A stretch of DNA of 64,000 nucleotides from Anabaena sp. FACHB-1237 (GCF_014696225.1 NZ_JACJPV010000019.1:1-64000), one strand, 5' to 3'; positions 1 through 8,650 are shown, counted from the first letter of the stretch. Numbers and translations: made by a program. Notes: generated by a model from the letters alone, not told the origin.

Positions 1-203
1 CTAGAAGATACTCGGCAATAAACAACCACTTTTCGTTTTGACTCTATAGGTTTTAACCCTTGAGTAATCAATAAATCATCTTAGGTGTAAAAACGATGCC
101 CCGACAAAGTCCTCTTGGCTGGAAGTTCCCCTTCTACATCCCATCTCTGCAAGGTCTTAACTGAAACTCCAATCTTTTTAGCAAATTCATGAGGCTTAAA
201 CAT
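1..203 (-). pseudogene. IS607-family transposase (TnpA serine resolvase), broken and partial
   Basis: Reading leftward from an ATG at 203, the frame encodes a MerR-like helix-turn-helix start (MFKPHEFAKKIGVSVKTLQR, then RW and a GHRFYT motif). It hits TAA at 81-83 after 40 codons. The same frame then continues without interruption to the window edge with DDLLITQGLKPIE and VVVYCRVSS, the latter being the serine-recombinase catalytic motif. This is the arrangement of IS607 TnpA, which has an N-terminal HTH followed by a small resolvase domain. A single nonsense codon therefore separates the DNA-binding part from the catalytic part. The rest of the element, including any tnpB, lies beyond the left edge. 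Restart inside the gene is possible but would lose the HTH. Confidence 0.85.
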
Positions 204-254
204 AAAATCACCCCTAGGTTTGTCTATGAGTGTACAGGTTTGCCTATTAAATTG

Positions 255-592
255 TCAACTTAGGACAATCTCATTCGATGGATTGTCTTGATTACTTCTT
301 GTTAATAAGTACCTAGCTGCTGCTGGTGCTTGACTTTCTTTTAAAGTCGTCAGTACCATTAACCCTACCCAGACAGGTAATTGTTGAATATCTGTACTTC
401 GCAGAAATAAACTGTACCAGGACTGTGATTTTCTGGAGGTAAAAACACCCCATCAATTTCAAATTTAGGTTCTTTAACTGCTACAGAATCAAATCTATAA
501 GCATCTGCATTTTTCGGCGGTTTATCTAATAGTTGAAATAATACAAATGGATATTGTTGAAAGAGTTTATAAAAAATAGAATCTCTACGCAT
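255..592 (-). pseudogene. DUF2887 (Rpn-like nuclease/transposase family) gene with internal deletion and frameshift
   Basis: The N-terminal part (ATG at 592) reads MRRDSIFYKLFQQYPFVLF and later FEIDGVFLPPE and VYFCEVQ, the usual start of DUF2887/Rpn-family proteins (about 270-300 residues). After CEVQ the frame runs into a stop at 365-367. In another frame the sequence continues as DIQQLPVWVGLMVLTTLKES and then AAARYLLTRS, ending at TGA 255-257, which matches the family's later segment. About 100 residues of the middle (the nuclease core) are missing and the two ends are out of frame. It is a decayed copy next to the broken IS607 gene. The family assignment comes from recognition, not a search. 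Confidence 0.7.
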
Positions 593-847
593 TTAGCACC
601 CCCTATCAAGTGAAAAATAGTGAAAAATCAACAATTATAAATCAATTTTCACCAATTCATCTGCAAGCTGAATATTTTCTAAAGTCTCATGTAAAATTAC
701 TAATGCTATTATTACAATATCCCCAATCTACAATTTTTATTTTACAACAAATTGCCAGGGTAAAATAACAATTTTCCCTGTATCTTCATCATCGAAAATT
801 TGCTTATTTACTTTATACTGTGTAATATACCCTAATATATTGGATAG

Positions 848-1486
848 CTATGTTCCATGATTATCTACTACTTCTAACAAACTACGTAACATCCAATAAG
901 CAGATGTACCTCCAGGATCCTGATGCCCTATACTGCGATCGCCTAAATAACTGGCTCTCCCCTTTTTTGCTACCATTGGGATAGTATCTTTAAGTCCCTG
1001 TTCTGCTGCCGCTACAGCTAATCTCAAAGCTCCCACAGTATCTATATTATTTTCCACACCTTGCTCAAAAGCAACCATCGCAGGATACAATACATCCACC
1101 ATTGTTTTATCGCCTAAGTTGGTCTTACCACGTTCCATAACCCCTTCTAATCCTGCTTTAAATAAAGCTGATATATCTTCATTTATTAATATTTGTTTAT
1201 TTGTAGTAATAGCACTAGCTCTTAAAAACCATGTTCCATATAAAGGCCCACTTGCTCCTCCAATACTAGAAATTAACGTCATACTTACATTTTTAAAAAT
1301 ACTACTAATATCTTTATTAGTGAAACTTTGTAGCAGAGTAGTAATTTTCTTAAAACCGCGATCCATATTAATACCATGATCTGCATCGCCAATAGCTGCA
1401 TCTAATTCTGTTAATTGATCTTTATGATGTTCTATGACATGGGCAAATACTTCCAGCCATGCAATAATTTGTCCTTGAGTGATCAT
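848..1486 (-). CDS. dhaL: Dihydroxyacetone kinase subunit DhaL
   Basis: This 212-residue protein is the nucleotide-binding subunit of dihydroxyacetone kinase. It carries the Mg-ADP/ATP binding signature ELDAAIGDADHGINM (Asp29, Asp34 and Asp36, matching E. coli DhaL Asp30/35/37), then GGASGPLYG and GHQDPGGTSA near the end. The ATG at 1486 is chosen because it starts one base after the dhaK stop and removes an unlikely 22-residue extension overlapping dhaK. It is translationally coupled with dhaK. In PTS-type enzymes DhaL keeps ADP bound and is re-phosphorylated by DhaM. No dhaM or PTS gene is in this window, so the phosphoryl donor is open: DhaM elsewhere, or ATP directly. Confidence 0.92.
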   Translation of the reverse strand: MITQGQIIAWLEVFAHVIEHHKDQLTELDAAIGDADHGINMDRGFKKITTLLQSFTNKDISSIFKNVSMTLISSIGGASGPLYGTWFLRASAITTNKQILINEDISALFKAGLEGVMERGKTNLGDKTMVDVLYPAMVAFEQGVENNIDTVGALRLAVAAAEQGLKDTIPMVAKKGRASYLGDRSIGHQDPGGTSAYWMLRSLLEVVDNHGT

Positions 1487-1487
1487 G

Positions 1488-2561
1488 CTATACTCCCCAA
1501 CGTAAACTAGCAGTTTTAACGGGTTCATCCCACAGTCGCAACATTTCCTCATCTAATTTTAGTAGCGTAATAGAGCAACCTTGCATTTCTAAAGATGTCA
1601 TATATGGACCTATGAGATTTCTCACTATTTCCAGTCCCTCTCTGTGACAAATTTCTGCTAGTTTGCGGTAGATGAGATAAAGTTCCGATATTGGTGTCCC
1701 CCCCATACTATTAACATAGGCTAGTAAGCGATCGCCTTTTTGCCAGGGTTTATTTAATAGTTCTACATCTTGCCATTTTCCCTGTGCTTGATCCCATTCT
1801 CGCAACGGACGCTGATACGGTGTATCATAAATGATAGCATTGGCTAAAATTTCCGTAATTTCATCACCTGACTTGATAGTAACTCGTTCTCTACCAGGTT
1901 CACCATGTATGCCAATTCCTAATTCTACTTCATTATCTCCTAAAATAAAGGTTGGTGTTCCTTTTGCTGGTACGGTACAGGAGGTTAATGCTATTCCCAT
2001 ACTACGGCCATTTTGATTCACTTTTTTACACAATTCTTTTAATTGTTGTAAACTATAACCTTTTTCGGCGGCTGCACCACAGATTTTTTCCGCTAATACA
2101 GTTGTACCTACCCCTCTACGTCCTTGAGTATATAAACTATCTTTTACAGCTACATCATCATCTATAATAATACTTTGAATATTGATTCCTTCTAAATGGG
2201 CAAATTCCACAGCCATTTCAAAATTCATTACATCGCCACTATAGTTTTTAACGATATATAATATTCCTGCACTACTATCTATTTTTTTAGCAGCTGCTAA
2301 CATCTGATCAGGTGTAGGTGAGGTGAATACTTCTCCTGGACAAGCGGCATCTAACATACCTCTACCCACAAAACCGACGTGGAGAGGTTCATGGCCACTA
2401 CCACCACCAGAAATTATACCGACTTTTCCCTCTTGAGGTGCATCAGCACGGTAAATAAAAGTTGGTTCATAATTAATTTTAATGATATCACTATGGGCTA
2501 ATATCATTCCTTGTAAACTTTCTTTGGTAAAGTCTTCTGGTTTATTTATCAGTTTTTTCAT
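1488..2561 (-). CDS. dhaK: Dihydroxyacetone kinase subunit DhaK
   Basis: This 357-residue protein is the substrate-binding subunit of dihydroxyacetone kinase, which makes dihydroxyacetone phosphate in the cytosol. It shows the glycine-rich ISGGGSGHEPLHVGF segment (His57), Asp110 in NYSGDVMNF, and GIGIHGEPG with His219, the residue that binds dihydroxyacetone covalently as a hemiaminal in E. coli DhaK (His218). Its length fits the family. It is first in a two-gene operon with dhaL, one base apart. Linked functions could be salvage of dihydroxyacetone or glycerol-derived carbon. No regulator (DhaR/DhaS) is adjacent. Confidence 0.93.
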   Translation of the reverse strand: MKKLINKPEDFTKESLQGMILAHSDIIKINYEPTFIYRADAPQEGKVGIISGGGSGHEPLHVGFVGRGMLDAACPGEVFTSPTPDQMLAAAKKIDSSAGILYIVKNYSGDVMNFEMAVEFAHLEGINIQSIIIDDDVAVKDSLYTQGRRGVGTTVLAEKICGAAAEKGYSLQQLKELCKKVNQNGRSMGIALTSCTVPAKGTPTFILGDNEVELGIGIHGEPGRERVTIKSGDEITEILANAIIYDTPYQRPLREWDQAQGKWQDVELLNKPWQKGDRLLAYVNSMGGTPISELYLIYRKLAEICHREGLEIVRNLIGPYMTSLEMQGCSITLLKLDEEMLRLWDEPVKTASLRWGV

Positions 2562-2623
2562 AACTAATACTATGTTTGAGGTTTATTTTAACTCAATGGT
2601 AGAACTTACTCAAGTGGAATATT

Positions 2624-2682
2624 GGTAGGTTGTATCAGATATTAACAATCTGTTTCTTTTCATAGTTGATGCAGTAGGACAA
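2624..2682. repeat. Decayed copy of family D inverted repeat
   Basis: It reads GGTAGGTTGTATCAGATATT and then AACAATCTGTTT, matching the left arm and centre of the family D element at 3832-3895. The right arm is heavily mutated. It sits between dhaK and lpxD. Confidence 0.5.
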
Positions 2683-2711
2683 ATTTTAGTAGCATACCGT
2701 TTTCAATCATA

Positions 2712-3770
2712 TTAATCATCATTTATTTTTTGCCGTTGCATTTTTCTGAATTGCTGATATATTGCTGGTAAATGATTGTAAATAGCTGCAACCTTCAAAT
2801 AAACTTTATGAGCTACTGCTGGTGTACCTGAAACCACTTCTCCCGGTGCAACATCCTTATGAATGCCTGTTTGTGCAGAAGCCATCGCTCCATCTCCAAT
2901 TTCTACCTGATTAGCAATACCCACTTGTCCAGCTAATATGACCCGATTTCCGATTTTTACCCCTCCAGCTAGTCCTGCTTGACCTGCTATGGCGCAACCA
3001 GAGCCTATTTTACAGCCATGTCCTATCTGTACTAAATTATCAATTTTTGTATTTTTCCCTATTCTTGTTTCTCCCACCGCAGGACGATCCACCGCACTGT
3101 TACAACCTATTTCTACACTATCTTCTAACACTGTATAACCTGATTGGTGCATTTTCAACCATCCCGTGGGAGTGGGAACAAAACCAAAACCTTCCGCACC
3201 GATAACAGCACCACTATGAATTACACAATCTGCACCAATTTGACTACGTTCATGAATAGTACAATTAGCGTGTAAAGTGGTGCGATCGCCTATTTTCACA
3301 TCTGGATAAATCACTACATTGGGATGTATAATCACATCATTACCAATTTCCACACCTTGTTCAATGACTACATGGGCACCAATAGCAGCATTATTGCCTA
3401 TTTTTGCTGTAGTATGAATTACCGCACTAGGATGAATAGATGGTTGAGGAGAATAGGGCTGATAAAATAAACCAATAGTTTGAGCAAATACTAATCTGGG
3501 GTTAGTAGTTGCTATCCAAGCTATACCCCTATTTGTTGCCTTAGCTTGTAAATTCTCATCATTAGGTAAAATCAAAGCAGTGGCATTTGTAGAATCAATA
3601 GATGTGGTAAATTTCGGACTTTCTATATAACTAATATTACCTGCGATCGCTTCATCCACAGCCGCTACTCCATTAATTTCTGGATCTGTATCTAAGTTAC
3701 TATAAGCAGTGACCACATTACCTAATTGATGTGTAATTTCACTAAATTTGATCATTAATTTCATAGTCAT
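2712..3770 (-). CDS. lpxD: UDP-3-O-acylglucosamine N-acyltransferase LpxD
   Basis: This 352-residue left-handed beta-helix acyltransferase transfers the N-linked hydroxyacyl chain in lipid A synthesis. The N-terminal uridine-binding domain (KFSEITHQLG) is followed by a long run of hexapeptide repeats (I-G-x-x-x-x) from about residue 112 to 310. It contains the NLVQIGHGCKIG motif with the catalytic histidine (His251, E. coli His239). The ATG at 3770 has AGGG five bases upstream; an alternative ATG at 3755 would begin MIKFSEI. Many cyanobacteria keep lpxA/B/C/D homologues although their lipid A is atypical. No other lpx gene lies here, so the gene is separated from its pathway partners. Confidence 0.9.
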   Translation of the reverse strand: MTMKLMIKFSEITHQLGNVVTAYSNLDTDPEINGVAAVDEAIAGNISYIESPKFTTSIDSTNATALILPNDENLQAKATNRGIAWIATTNPRLVFAQTIGLFYQPYSPQPSIHPSAVIHTTAKIGNNAAIGAHVVIEQGVEIGNDVIIHPNVVIYPDVKIGDRTTLHANCTIHERSQIGADCVIHSGAVIGAEGFGFVPTPTGWLKMHQSGYTVLEDSVEIGCNSAVDRPAVGETRIGKNTKIDNLVQIGHGCKIGSGCAIAGQAGLAGGVKIGNRVILAGQVGIANQVEIGDGAMASAQTGIHKDVAPGEVVSGTPAVAHKVYLKVAAIYNHLPAIYQQFRKMQRQKINDD

Positions 3771-3796
3771 ATTTTCCCTGATTTTTTCCTAATTAC

Positions 3797-3917
3797 GACT
3801 TACGCAAGTGTCACACTAAAAAATCTGTTGAGTGGGTGCGTCAGATATCAACAATTTGGTTATTTGCATGATTTATACTGTCTGATGCACCCTACCAATG
3901 TACCAGTTGCGTAAGTC
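3797..3917. repeat. MITE-like inverted-repeat element, family D, full form
   Basis: The element is 121 bp. Outer inverted ends are GACTTACGCAAGTG on the left and the reverse complement of GACTTACGCAACTG on the right (one mismatch). An inner arm pair, GTGGGTGCGTCAGATA and TGTCTGATGCACCCTAC, lies at 3832-3895. It has no coding potential. Core-only copies lie at 5546-5610 and 23641-23704, with a decayed one near 2624-2682. Confidence 0.75.
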
Positions 3918-3988
3918 CTGCTAATTTGATTTTCTTGTTTTTACCACATCTGAGTCAATTTAGATCGCTATTATTCATCAAATAACAA

Positions 3989-5203
3989 TCATACTATAGA
4001 CTTTCCTGCTATATAAGCTGTAGTCCAAGCACTTTGAAAATTAAAACCACCTGTAATACCATCAATATCTAATATTTCTCCAGCAAAAAACAACCCTGGA
4101 GTAATTTTACTTTCCATTGTTTGAAAATTTACTTCTTTAAGATTAATTCCTCCACAGGTTACAAATTCATCTTTAAAAACTCCTTTACCGTTAATTACGT
4201 ATTCTCCCTGAGAAATTTCTTGTACTAGCTGATTTAATTTACTTTTAGATATTTCTGCCCATCGGTCTTGAGTATTAATATTGACACGATTAATCATATA
4301 TTGCCAAAGACGATGAGGTAAGTCTACACCACGATGGAGAGCGATCGCTTTTTTACCCCATTGTTCTTTGACAGCTAAAAGCTGTTCTTTGACTTGTTGT
4401 TGTGTTAAACTTGGCAACCAGTTAATCAACAATTTACATTGATAGTTATTTTTATGTAAAACTCTTGCACCCCAAGCAGAAAGTTTTAATACTCCAGGTC
4501 CACTTATTCCCCAATGGGTAATTAATAATGGTCCTGTTTGTTGTAATGGGGTTTCTTTAGGTAACAATAACTTCAGATTTACATTACTTACACTAATTCC
4601 CGATAAATTTCGCAAATTAGCATCTGCTATATTAAAAGTAAATAGCGATGGTACAGGTGCTTCGATAGTATGACCTAGTTTTTCAGCTATTTTATAACCA
4701 ATTCTACTACTACCTGTGGCCAAAAGTAAGCGATCGCACTCTAAACTTTCTCCTGACTTGAGAATAACTGAAAAACATTGACTTTGTTTTTCTACGCCAA
4801 CTACAGATTTACCCAAACTCAGATTAACACCTACATCCGCCGCCGTCTTAATTAAACATTCCACAATAGTTTCCGAATGATCCGTAATAGGGAACATTCT
4901 TCCATCCGCTTCCGTTTTCAACCTTACACCTTTAGATGCAAACCAAGCAACGGTATCTTGGGGCTGAAAACGACTAAAAGAACCTCGCAAGGCTTTAGCA
5001 CCTCTAGGATAATTATGTACTAATTCCGATGGTATAAAACAAGCATGAGTAACATTACAACGTCCACCGCCAGAAATTAAAACCTTTGCTAAAGGTGTAC
5101 GTCCAGCTTCAATTAGTGTAACTTGTGTCCCAGGATAATATTCAGCACAAGCTATCGCGCCAAAAAAACCTGCTGCACCACCACCAATAACTATAACTTT
5201 CAT
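3989..5203 (-). CDS. HI0933-like FAD-dependent oxidoreductase (BaiN/RdsA family)
   Basis: This 404-residue flavoprotein begins with a Rossmann FAD motif (VIVIGGGAAGFFGAIACAE). It also has the family hallmark LISGGGRCNVTH near residue 45 and ends with GGINLKEVNF and LFFAGEILDIDGITGGFNF, where the C-terminal FAD contacts lie. The length is normal for the HI0933 family. The family's physiological substrate is generally unknown; some members are annotated as aminoacetone oxidase or bile-acid reductase (BaiN), which I do not transfer. A 64-residue membrane protein starts upstream and could share its transcript. Confidence 0.85.
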   Translation of the reverse strand: MKVIVIGGGAAGFFGAIACAEYYPGTQVTLIEAGRTPLAKVLISGGGRCNVTHACFIPSELVHNYPRGAKALRGSFSRFQPQDTVAWFASKGVRLKTEADGRMFPITDHSETIVECLIKTAADVGVNLSLGKSVVGVEKQSQCFSVILKSGESLECDRLLLATGSSRIGYKIAEKLGHTIEAPVPSLFTFNIADANLRNLSGISVSNVNLKLLLPKETPLQQTGPLLITHWGISGPGVLKLSAWGARVLHKNNYQCKLLINWLPSLTQQQVKEQLLAVKEQWGKKAIALHRGVDLPHRLWQYMINRVNINTQDRWAEISKSKLNQLVQEISQGEYVINGKGVFKDEFVTCGGINLKEVNFQTMESKITPGLFFAGEILDIDGITGGFNFQSAWTTAYIAGKSIV

Positions 5204-5251
5204 AAATAAGTTGATCCGAGTCAGGAGTTATCTACAAACTTGATAAATTAT

Positions 5252-5446
5252 CTAATATCGCCACCAAGTTCTTTGTATATAATTAAATATTAAAGTACCA
5301 ATTGCCCCAAAAAATAATAACAGAATCACACCTCCAGGTAAAAATGTCACAATACCAAAACCTCTGAGTACATATAGAGAAATAGTCATACCCAGCAGTA
5401 CACCAAAAGACTGGGTTAATTTCCTGCTTAATGAAGATTGACTCAC
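5252..5446 (-). CDS. Small membrane protein of unknown function
   Basis: This 64-residue protein has a polar N-terminus (SQSSLSRKLTQSFG) and two close hydrophobic segments at about residues 14-28 and 32-54. The end, YIQRTWWRY, is basic and aromatic. The start codon is GTG (446 end) since no in-frame ATG precedes the first membrane segment. It lies 49 bases upstream of the flavoprotein start in the same direction, so co-transcription is likely. I do not recognise a named family. It looks like a small conserved cyanobacterial inner-membrane or thylakoid protein. Confidence 0.6.
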   Translation of the reverse strand: MSQSSLSRKLTQSFGVLLGMTISLYVLRGFGIVTFLPGGVILLLFFGAIGTLIFNYIQRTWWRY

Positions 5447-5545
5447 TTTTTTACCTCAAAAATAATCACTCAATGATATAATCACTGATCTTAATATATA
5501 TCTATATCCAGCAACAAGATCCTCGACTTCTTGAAGAATACATTG

Positions 5546-5610
5546 GTAGGGTGCGTCAGATATGAACAATTTGGTTATTTACACAATTTATGCTGTCTGA
5601 CGCACCCTAC
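5546..5610. repeat. Family D inverted repeat, core copy
   Basis: Perfect 15-base inverted ends (GTAGGGTGCGTCAGA and its complement) enclose an AT-rich loop. The copy lies just upstream of folB and could form a stable hairpin in its leader. Confidence 0.8.
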
Positions 5611-5647
5611 AACTAGCAACTGTCAATTATCAATTAATTATCAATTT

Positions 5648-6010
5648 ATGGACTCTATACATTTAACAGGAATTGCTTGCTATGGTTATATTGGTTTGTT
5701 ACCACAAGAAAAGGTTTTAGGCCAATGGTTTGAAGTGGATTTAAAATTGTTCCTGGATCTACACAGTGCTAGTAAAACGGATAATATTCAAGATACAGTA
5801 GATTATCGTGCTATTATTAGTTTAGTACAAGACTTAGTGAAAAACTCTCAATTTGACCTATTAGAAAGATTAGCAGGAGCGATCGCTGATACCATCCTCA
5901 AACATAGTCCCCAAATTTCTCAAATACAAGTAGTAGTTATTAAACCTAACGCTCCTATCCCTGATTTTAGCGGTAAGATTAGTATTGCCATTACTCGCAG
6001 TCGTGATTGA
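5648..6010 (+). CDS. folB: Dihydroneopterin aldolase
   Basis: This 120-residue protein matches FolB in length and sequence: MDSIHLTGIACYGYIGLLPQE at the start, WFEVDLKLFLD, VDYRAIISLVQDLV, LLERLAGAIAD and VVIKPNAPIPDFSGKISI at the end. It cleaves dihydroneopterin to 6-hydroxymethyl-dihydropterin in folate synthesis. The conserved substrate Glu region (LLERLA) and catalytic Lys (VIKPNAP) are present. The ATG at 5648 was preferred over an upstream in-frame start at 5531 because that extension would be encoded by a family D repeat and has no FolB similarity. It is monocistronic here. Confidence 0.9.
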   Translation: MDSIHLTGIACYGYIGLLPQEKVLGQWFEVDLKLFLDLHSASKTDNIQDTVDYRAIISLVQDLVKNSQFDLLERLAGAIADTILKHSPQISQIQVVVIKPNAPIPDFSGKISIAITRSRD

Positions 6011-6258
6011 ATCTCAATATGATAAACAATGCAACTCCTACTGCTATGGCATGATCAGTAAATATTGCCAGGAAAAATGGGAGTGGGGGACAGGGGACAG
6101 TTTTAGCTATCTGTCATGGGCAAATTTTCTGATTTCTTCAACCCAGAATATAGGCTTTTTGAGGTATCCCCTGAAAAACCCTGGCACTTTTTGCGTGTTG
6201 ATCAGCCTGTAACCTTTGATATATCTATGTTTTAGGTTTTACATTTATTCAGCAAGTC

Positions 6259-7566
6259 CTACTTAGGATTTATCTTCTCACGAGTATCCTTGATTTTACC
6301 ATCATCTCCCACAGTCCACACATCATAAATACCAAGTACATCACCATTAGCATCTATATCCACATCACCGCTTGCACCTTGATAATTAATCTTTTTACCC
6401 TCTCTTAACAGCTTTAGACCTTCACACACATCACTAACAGGAATACCATCACCACCAGCAACTCCCCGCAAGTTCTTAGCAATACCTACCCCTGTATTTT
6501 CCTTAGCCGCTTGAGCGGATAAAACCAACAAAGCGGTAGCATCCCAGGCTTGAGGCGCGTACTCTCCTGGTGTGCCTCCTTTTTTCTCCTTCCATAACTT
6601 ATTAAATGCTTCTAAACCTGGACCACTAGAACCAGGTACAGTACCAATAGCACCAGATAGTAAATATTTACCATCAGGACCTTTACCAACTTGGGTAGGG
6701 AAAGTATCAGATTTTACGCCATCAGTCAGCAGAATTTGTACACCCTTAGCTAAACCTTGTTGATAAGCAGCCTTGAGGAATAAACTACCTGTCTCTGCAT
6801 ACATCACAGCAACTACAGCATCAGGCTTACCAGCAAAAGTAGCATTAGCTTCTGTATCAAAAGTTTGAGCCTTAGGATCATAACGTACAGGTTTATCTTT
6901 ATTAACTACAGTTCCGCCTAATTTCTCAAAACTTTCCACAAATACTTTTTCAAAACCTACACCATAATCATTATTGATCACAACTGTAGCAACTCTTTTA
7001 AATCCTTTTGTTTTAGCCAATTGGGCTAAAGCTAAGGCTTGATATGTGTCTGGAGGTGCGGTACGCGCCCAATAACCTTGAAATTCGCCTTTTTTTGCTT
7101 TCTCAGTAAATACTGGACTTGTGCTACCAGGAGAAATTAACATCACCTTATTCGGTACAGCTACGGAAACCGCCGCAGTGGAAACACTACTGGCAAAAGA
7201 ACCTACCACACCTGCAACTTTATCTAAAGTAGCTAATTTTGTCATTCCTGCTGCACCAGCTTTAGGATCAGTTTGATCATCTACTTGTATTAATGTCACT
7301 TTTTCACCGTTGACACCGCCACAAGCGTTGACAGTATCTACTAATAAGGGTACTGAACCCACCATTTGTTGTCCAATAGAGGCTAAGTCACCAGTATTAG
7401 GTGATAAACTACCTATTTTTAAGCCTTTAGTGTTAGCAGTGGTAGAAGTAGCTGCTGGGGTAGTGGTGCTTTCTGTCGTGGACGTAGTATTTTCACAAGA
7501 TGCTAAAAACAAACTACTGGCTAAAGAAACTATGGTGAAAGTCAGGGATATACGCAGTTTAGACAT
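6259..7566 (-). CDS. ABC transporter substrate-binding lipoprotein, branched-chain/neutral amino acid type
   Basis: This protein of about 435 residues has a lipoprotein signal (TFTIVSLASSLFLASC; lipobox LASC), a Thr/Ser-rich linker, then a periplasmic-binding-protein type I (LivJ-like, Peripla_BP_6) domain: LKIGSLSPNTGDLASIGQQM, VTLIQVDDQTDPKAGAAG, VAGVVGSFASSVS and GEYAPQAWDATALLVL. It should capture amino acids (NatB-like) or a related ligand such as urea in the periplasm. The ATG at 7566 lies 11 bases after GAGGAG; a GTG at 7578 is too close to that site. The permease and ATPase genes are not adjacent, which is common for cyanobacterial Nat systems. The ligand is not predicted. Confidence 0.85.
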   Translation of the reverse strand: MSKLRISLTFTIVSLASSLFLASCENTTSTTESTTTPAATSTTANTKGLKIGSLSPNTGDLASIGQQMVGSVPLLVDTVNACGGVNGEKVTLIQVDDQTDPKAGAAGMTKLATLDKVAGVVGSFASSVSTAAVSVAVPNKVMLISPGSTSPVFTEKAKKGEFQGYWARTAPPDTYQALALAQLAKTKGFKRVATVVINNDYGVGFEKVFVESFEKLGGTVVNKDKPVRYDPKAQTFDTEANATFAGKPDAVVAVMYAETGSLFLKAAYQQGLAKGVQILLTDGVKSDTFPTQVGKGPDGKYLLSGAIGTVPGSSGPGLEAFNKLWKEKKGGTPGEYAPQAWDATALLVLSAQAAKENTGVGIAKNLRGVAGGDGIPVSDVCEGLKLLREGKKINYQGASGDVDIDANGDVLGIYDVWTVGDDGKIKDTREKINPK

Positions 7567-7660
7567 GACAATTTTCACTCCTCAAGTATAGACAAACTAA
7601 GTTTTTCAGACTTCGATGATAGCCTATGTTGTCAGTAATCTAATATATAAATTTTTATTA

Positions 7661-7765
7661 TATAGCAATCCTAATTCATCCGTGAGAGTTTAATAAGCAT
7701 CCAATGCTTATAAAACAAGGATTTTTATTTAGGTGTTTTCTCGCAATTGGCCTAGGATTGCTATA
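7661..7765. repeat. MITE-like element, family A (TATAGCAATCCTA ends)
   Basis: A 105-bp segment bounded by an exact 13-base inverted repeat, TATAGCAATCCTA. The inside is AT-rich and non-coding. It sits upstream of the ABC binding-protein gene. Confidence 0.75.
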
Positions 7766-7808
7766 GTGGTTTTACTTATGATAAGTGATCAGGTGTTATG
7801 TTGTCAAT

Positions 7809-7884
7809 TTGGATCAGGAATACAAGCAAGATGCTTGCGCTACCTTTTGGATCAGGATCACAAGCAAGATGCTTGCGCTACCTT
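7809..7884. repeat. Two tandem copies of a 38-bp palindrome-bearing unit
   Basis: The unit contains TTGGATCAGGA followed by CAAGCAAGATGCTTGCGCTA. It occurs at 7809-7846 and 7847-7884 with few differences. The core AAGCAAGATGCTT is palindromic and recurs across the window (about 43249, 43612, 50270 and 52753). The second copy runs into the stop codon of the neighbouring gene. Confidence 0.75.
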
Positions 7885-8650
7885 AATTTAAGGTAATTTT
7901 TTCACCTGGTATGGGAGTTAATACTTTGGTGTTTAAGTTATTTTGTGACAGTAATGTTTGTAATTCTGTTGCTGTTCCTTTTGCTTGCAAAAACTTGGCT
8001 ATTATTCCTGTAAAGGTAATATCTCCTCCCGCAGCAGTGGGTAATATAAATTGTGGTTTGACATTTTTGGCTAATTCTAAAGTATTATTCATCCCTTGAA
8101 TAATGTTACCTAATAATGGTAATCCTAAATCAATTGTGGGTGTAATTACCACATCTATAGATGGAATTTCTTTAATGGCAGCCGAATGATAACCATGAGG
8201 TTCATAATAAATGCTATAATTGCTGATGATATCTTTGATTAAATAGGCATTTTCCGTTAAGGTAGGACCTATGGGAGAACCAGGAAATGCGGTAATTAAT
8301 AATTGATTTTTCAATGTGAATTGTTGACCATGTTCTAAAGTAATAATTTCTCGATATCCTAATTGTTGAACTACTTTAGTTGCATTTGGTGAAGCAATAA
8401 CAGGAATATTTTTATCTAGTTGTTTTAACGTTGGTGGATGGGCGTGATCTTCTAATCCTTGAGATAGGATAATTAAGTCTATATTGTCGGGAATGACGCG
8501 ATCTTTTACGCGAGAACCTTTAAATAACCAGTCTATATTATTAAAGGTTAAGTCACCAATTAACCAAGGATCAATTAATATTTTGGTGTTGTTTGTAGTG
8601 CTAGTTTCTAGTAACCAACTGTTACTATCTAGCCAGGTAAGGTTGATCAT
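7883..8650 (-). CDS. Metallo-beta-lactamase-fold protein with atypical metal motif
   Basis: This 255-residue protein has the beta-lactamase-superfamily layout: an N-terminal strand with LIDPWLIGDL, a motif loop LSQGLEDHAHPPTL, ITAFPGSPIGP, and late PTIDLGLPLLGN and FILPTAAGGDI. The usual HxHxDH metal site is replaced by QGLEDHAH, so the first histidine is a glutamine. In related cyanobacterial and chloroplast proteins, from memory, SQG(L/D)DDHAH is conserved, so this is likely a real variant rather than decay. The substrate is unknown. Its last codons overlap a tandem 38-bp repeat. Confidence 0.75.
   Translation of the reverse strand: MINLTWLDSNSWLLETSTTNNTKILIDPWLIGDLTFNNIDWLFKGSRVKDRVIPDNIDLIILSQGLEDHAHPPTLKQLDKNIPVIASPNATKVVQQLGYREIITLEHGQQFTLKNQLLITAFPGSPIGPTLTENAYLIKDIISNYSIYYEPHGYHSAAIKEIPSIDVVITPTIDLGLPLLGNIIQGMNNTLELAKNVKPQFILPTAAGGDITFTGIIAKFLQAKGTATELQTLLSQNNLNTKVLTPIPGEKITLN

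Noticed and set aside
81-83. Stop-codon recoding (several TAA/TGA in place of sense codons)
   Set aside because: Many intact genes here end normally at TAA, TAG and TGA. The isolated in-frame stops are better explained as pseudogenisation.
596-847. Possible decayed gene upstream of dhaL's end
   Set aside because: Short open stretches such as ILGYITQYKVNKQIFDDED exist, but several stops and no clear family; left unannotated.
1119-1379. Plus-strand ORFs inside dhaL, dhaK and other genes
   Set aside because: They are antisense shadows of real genes with no supporting start sites or motifs.
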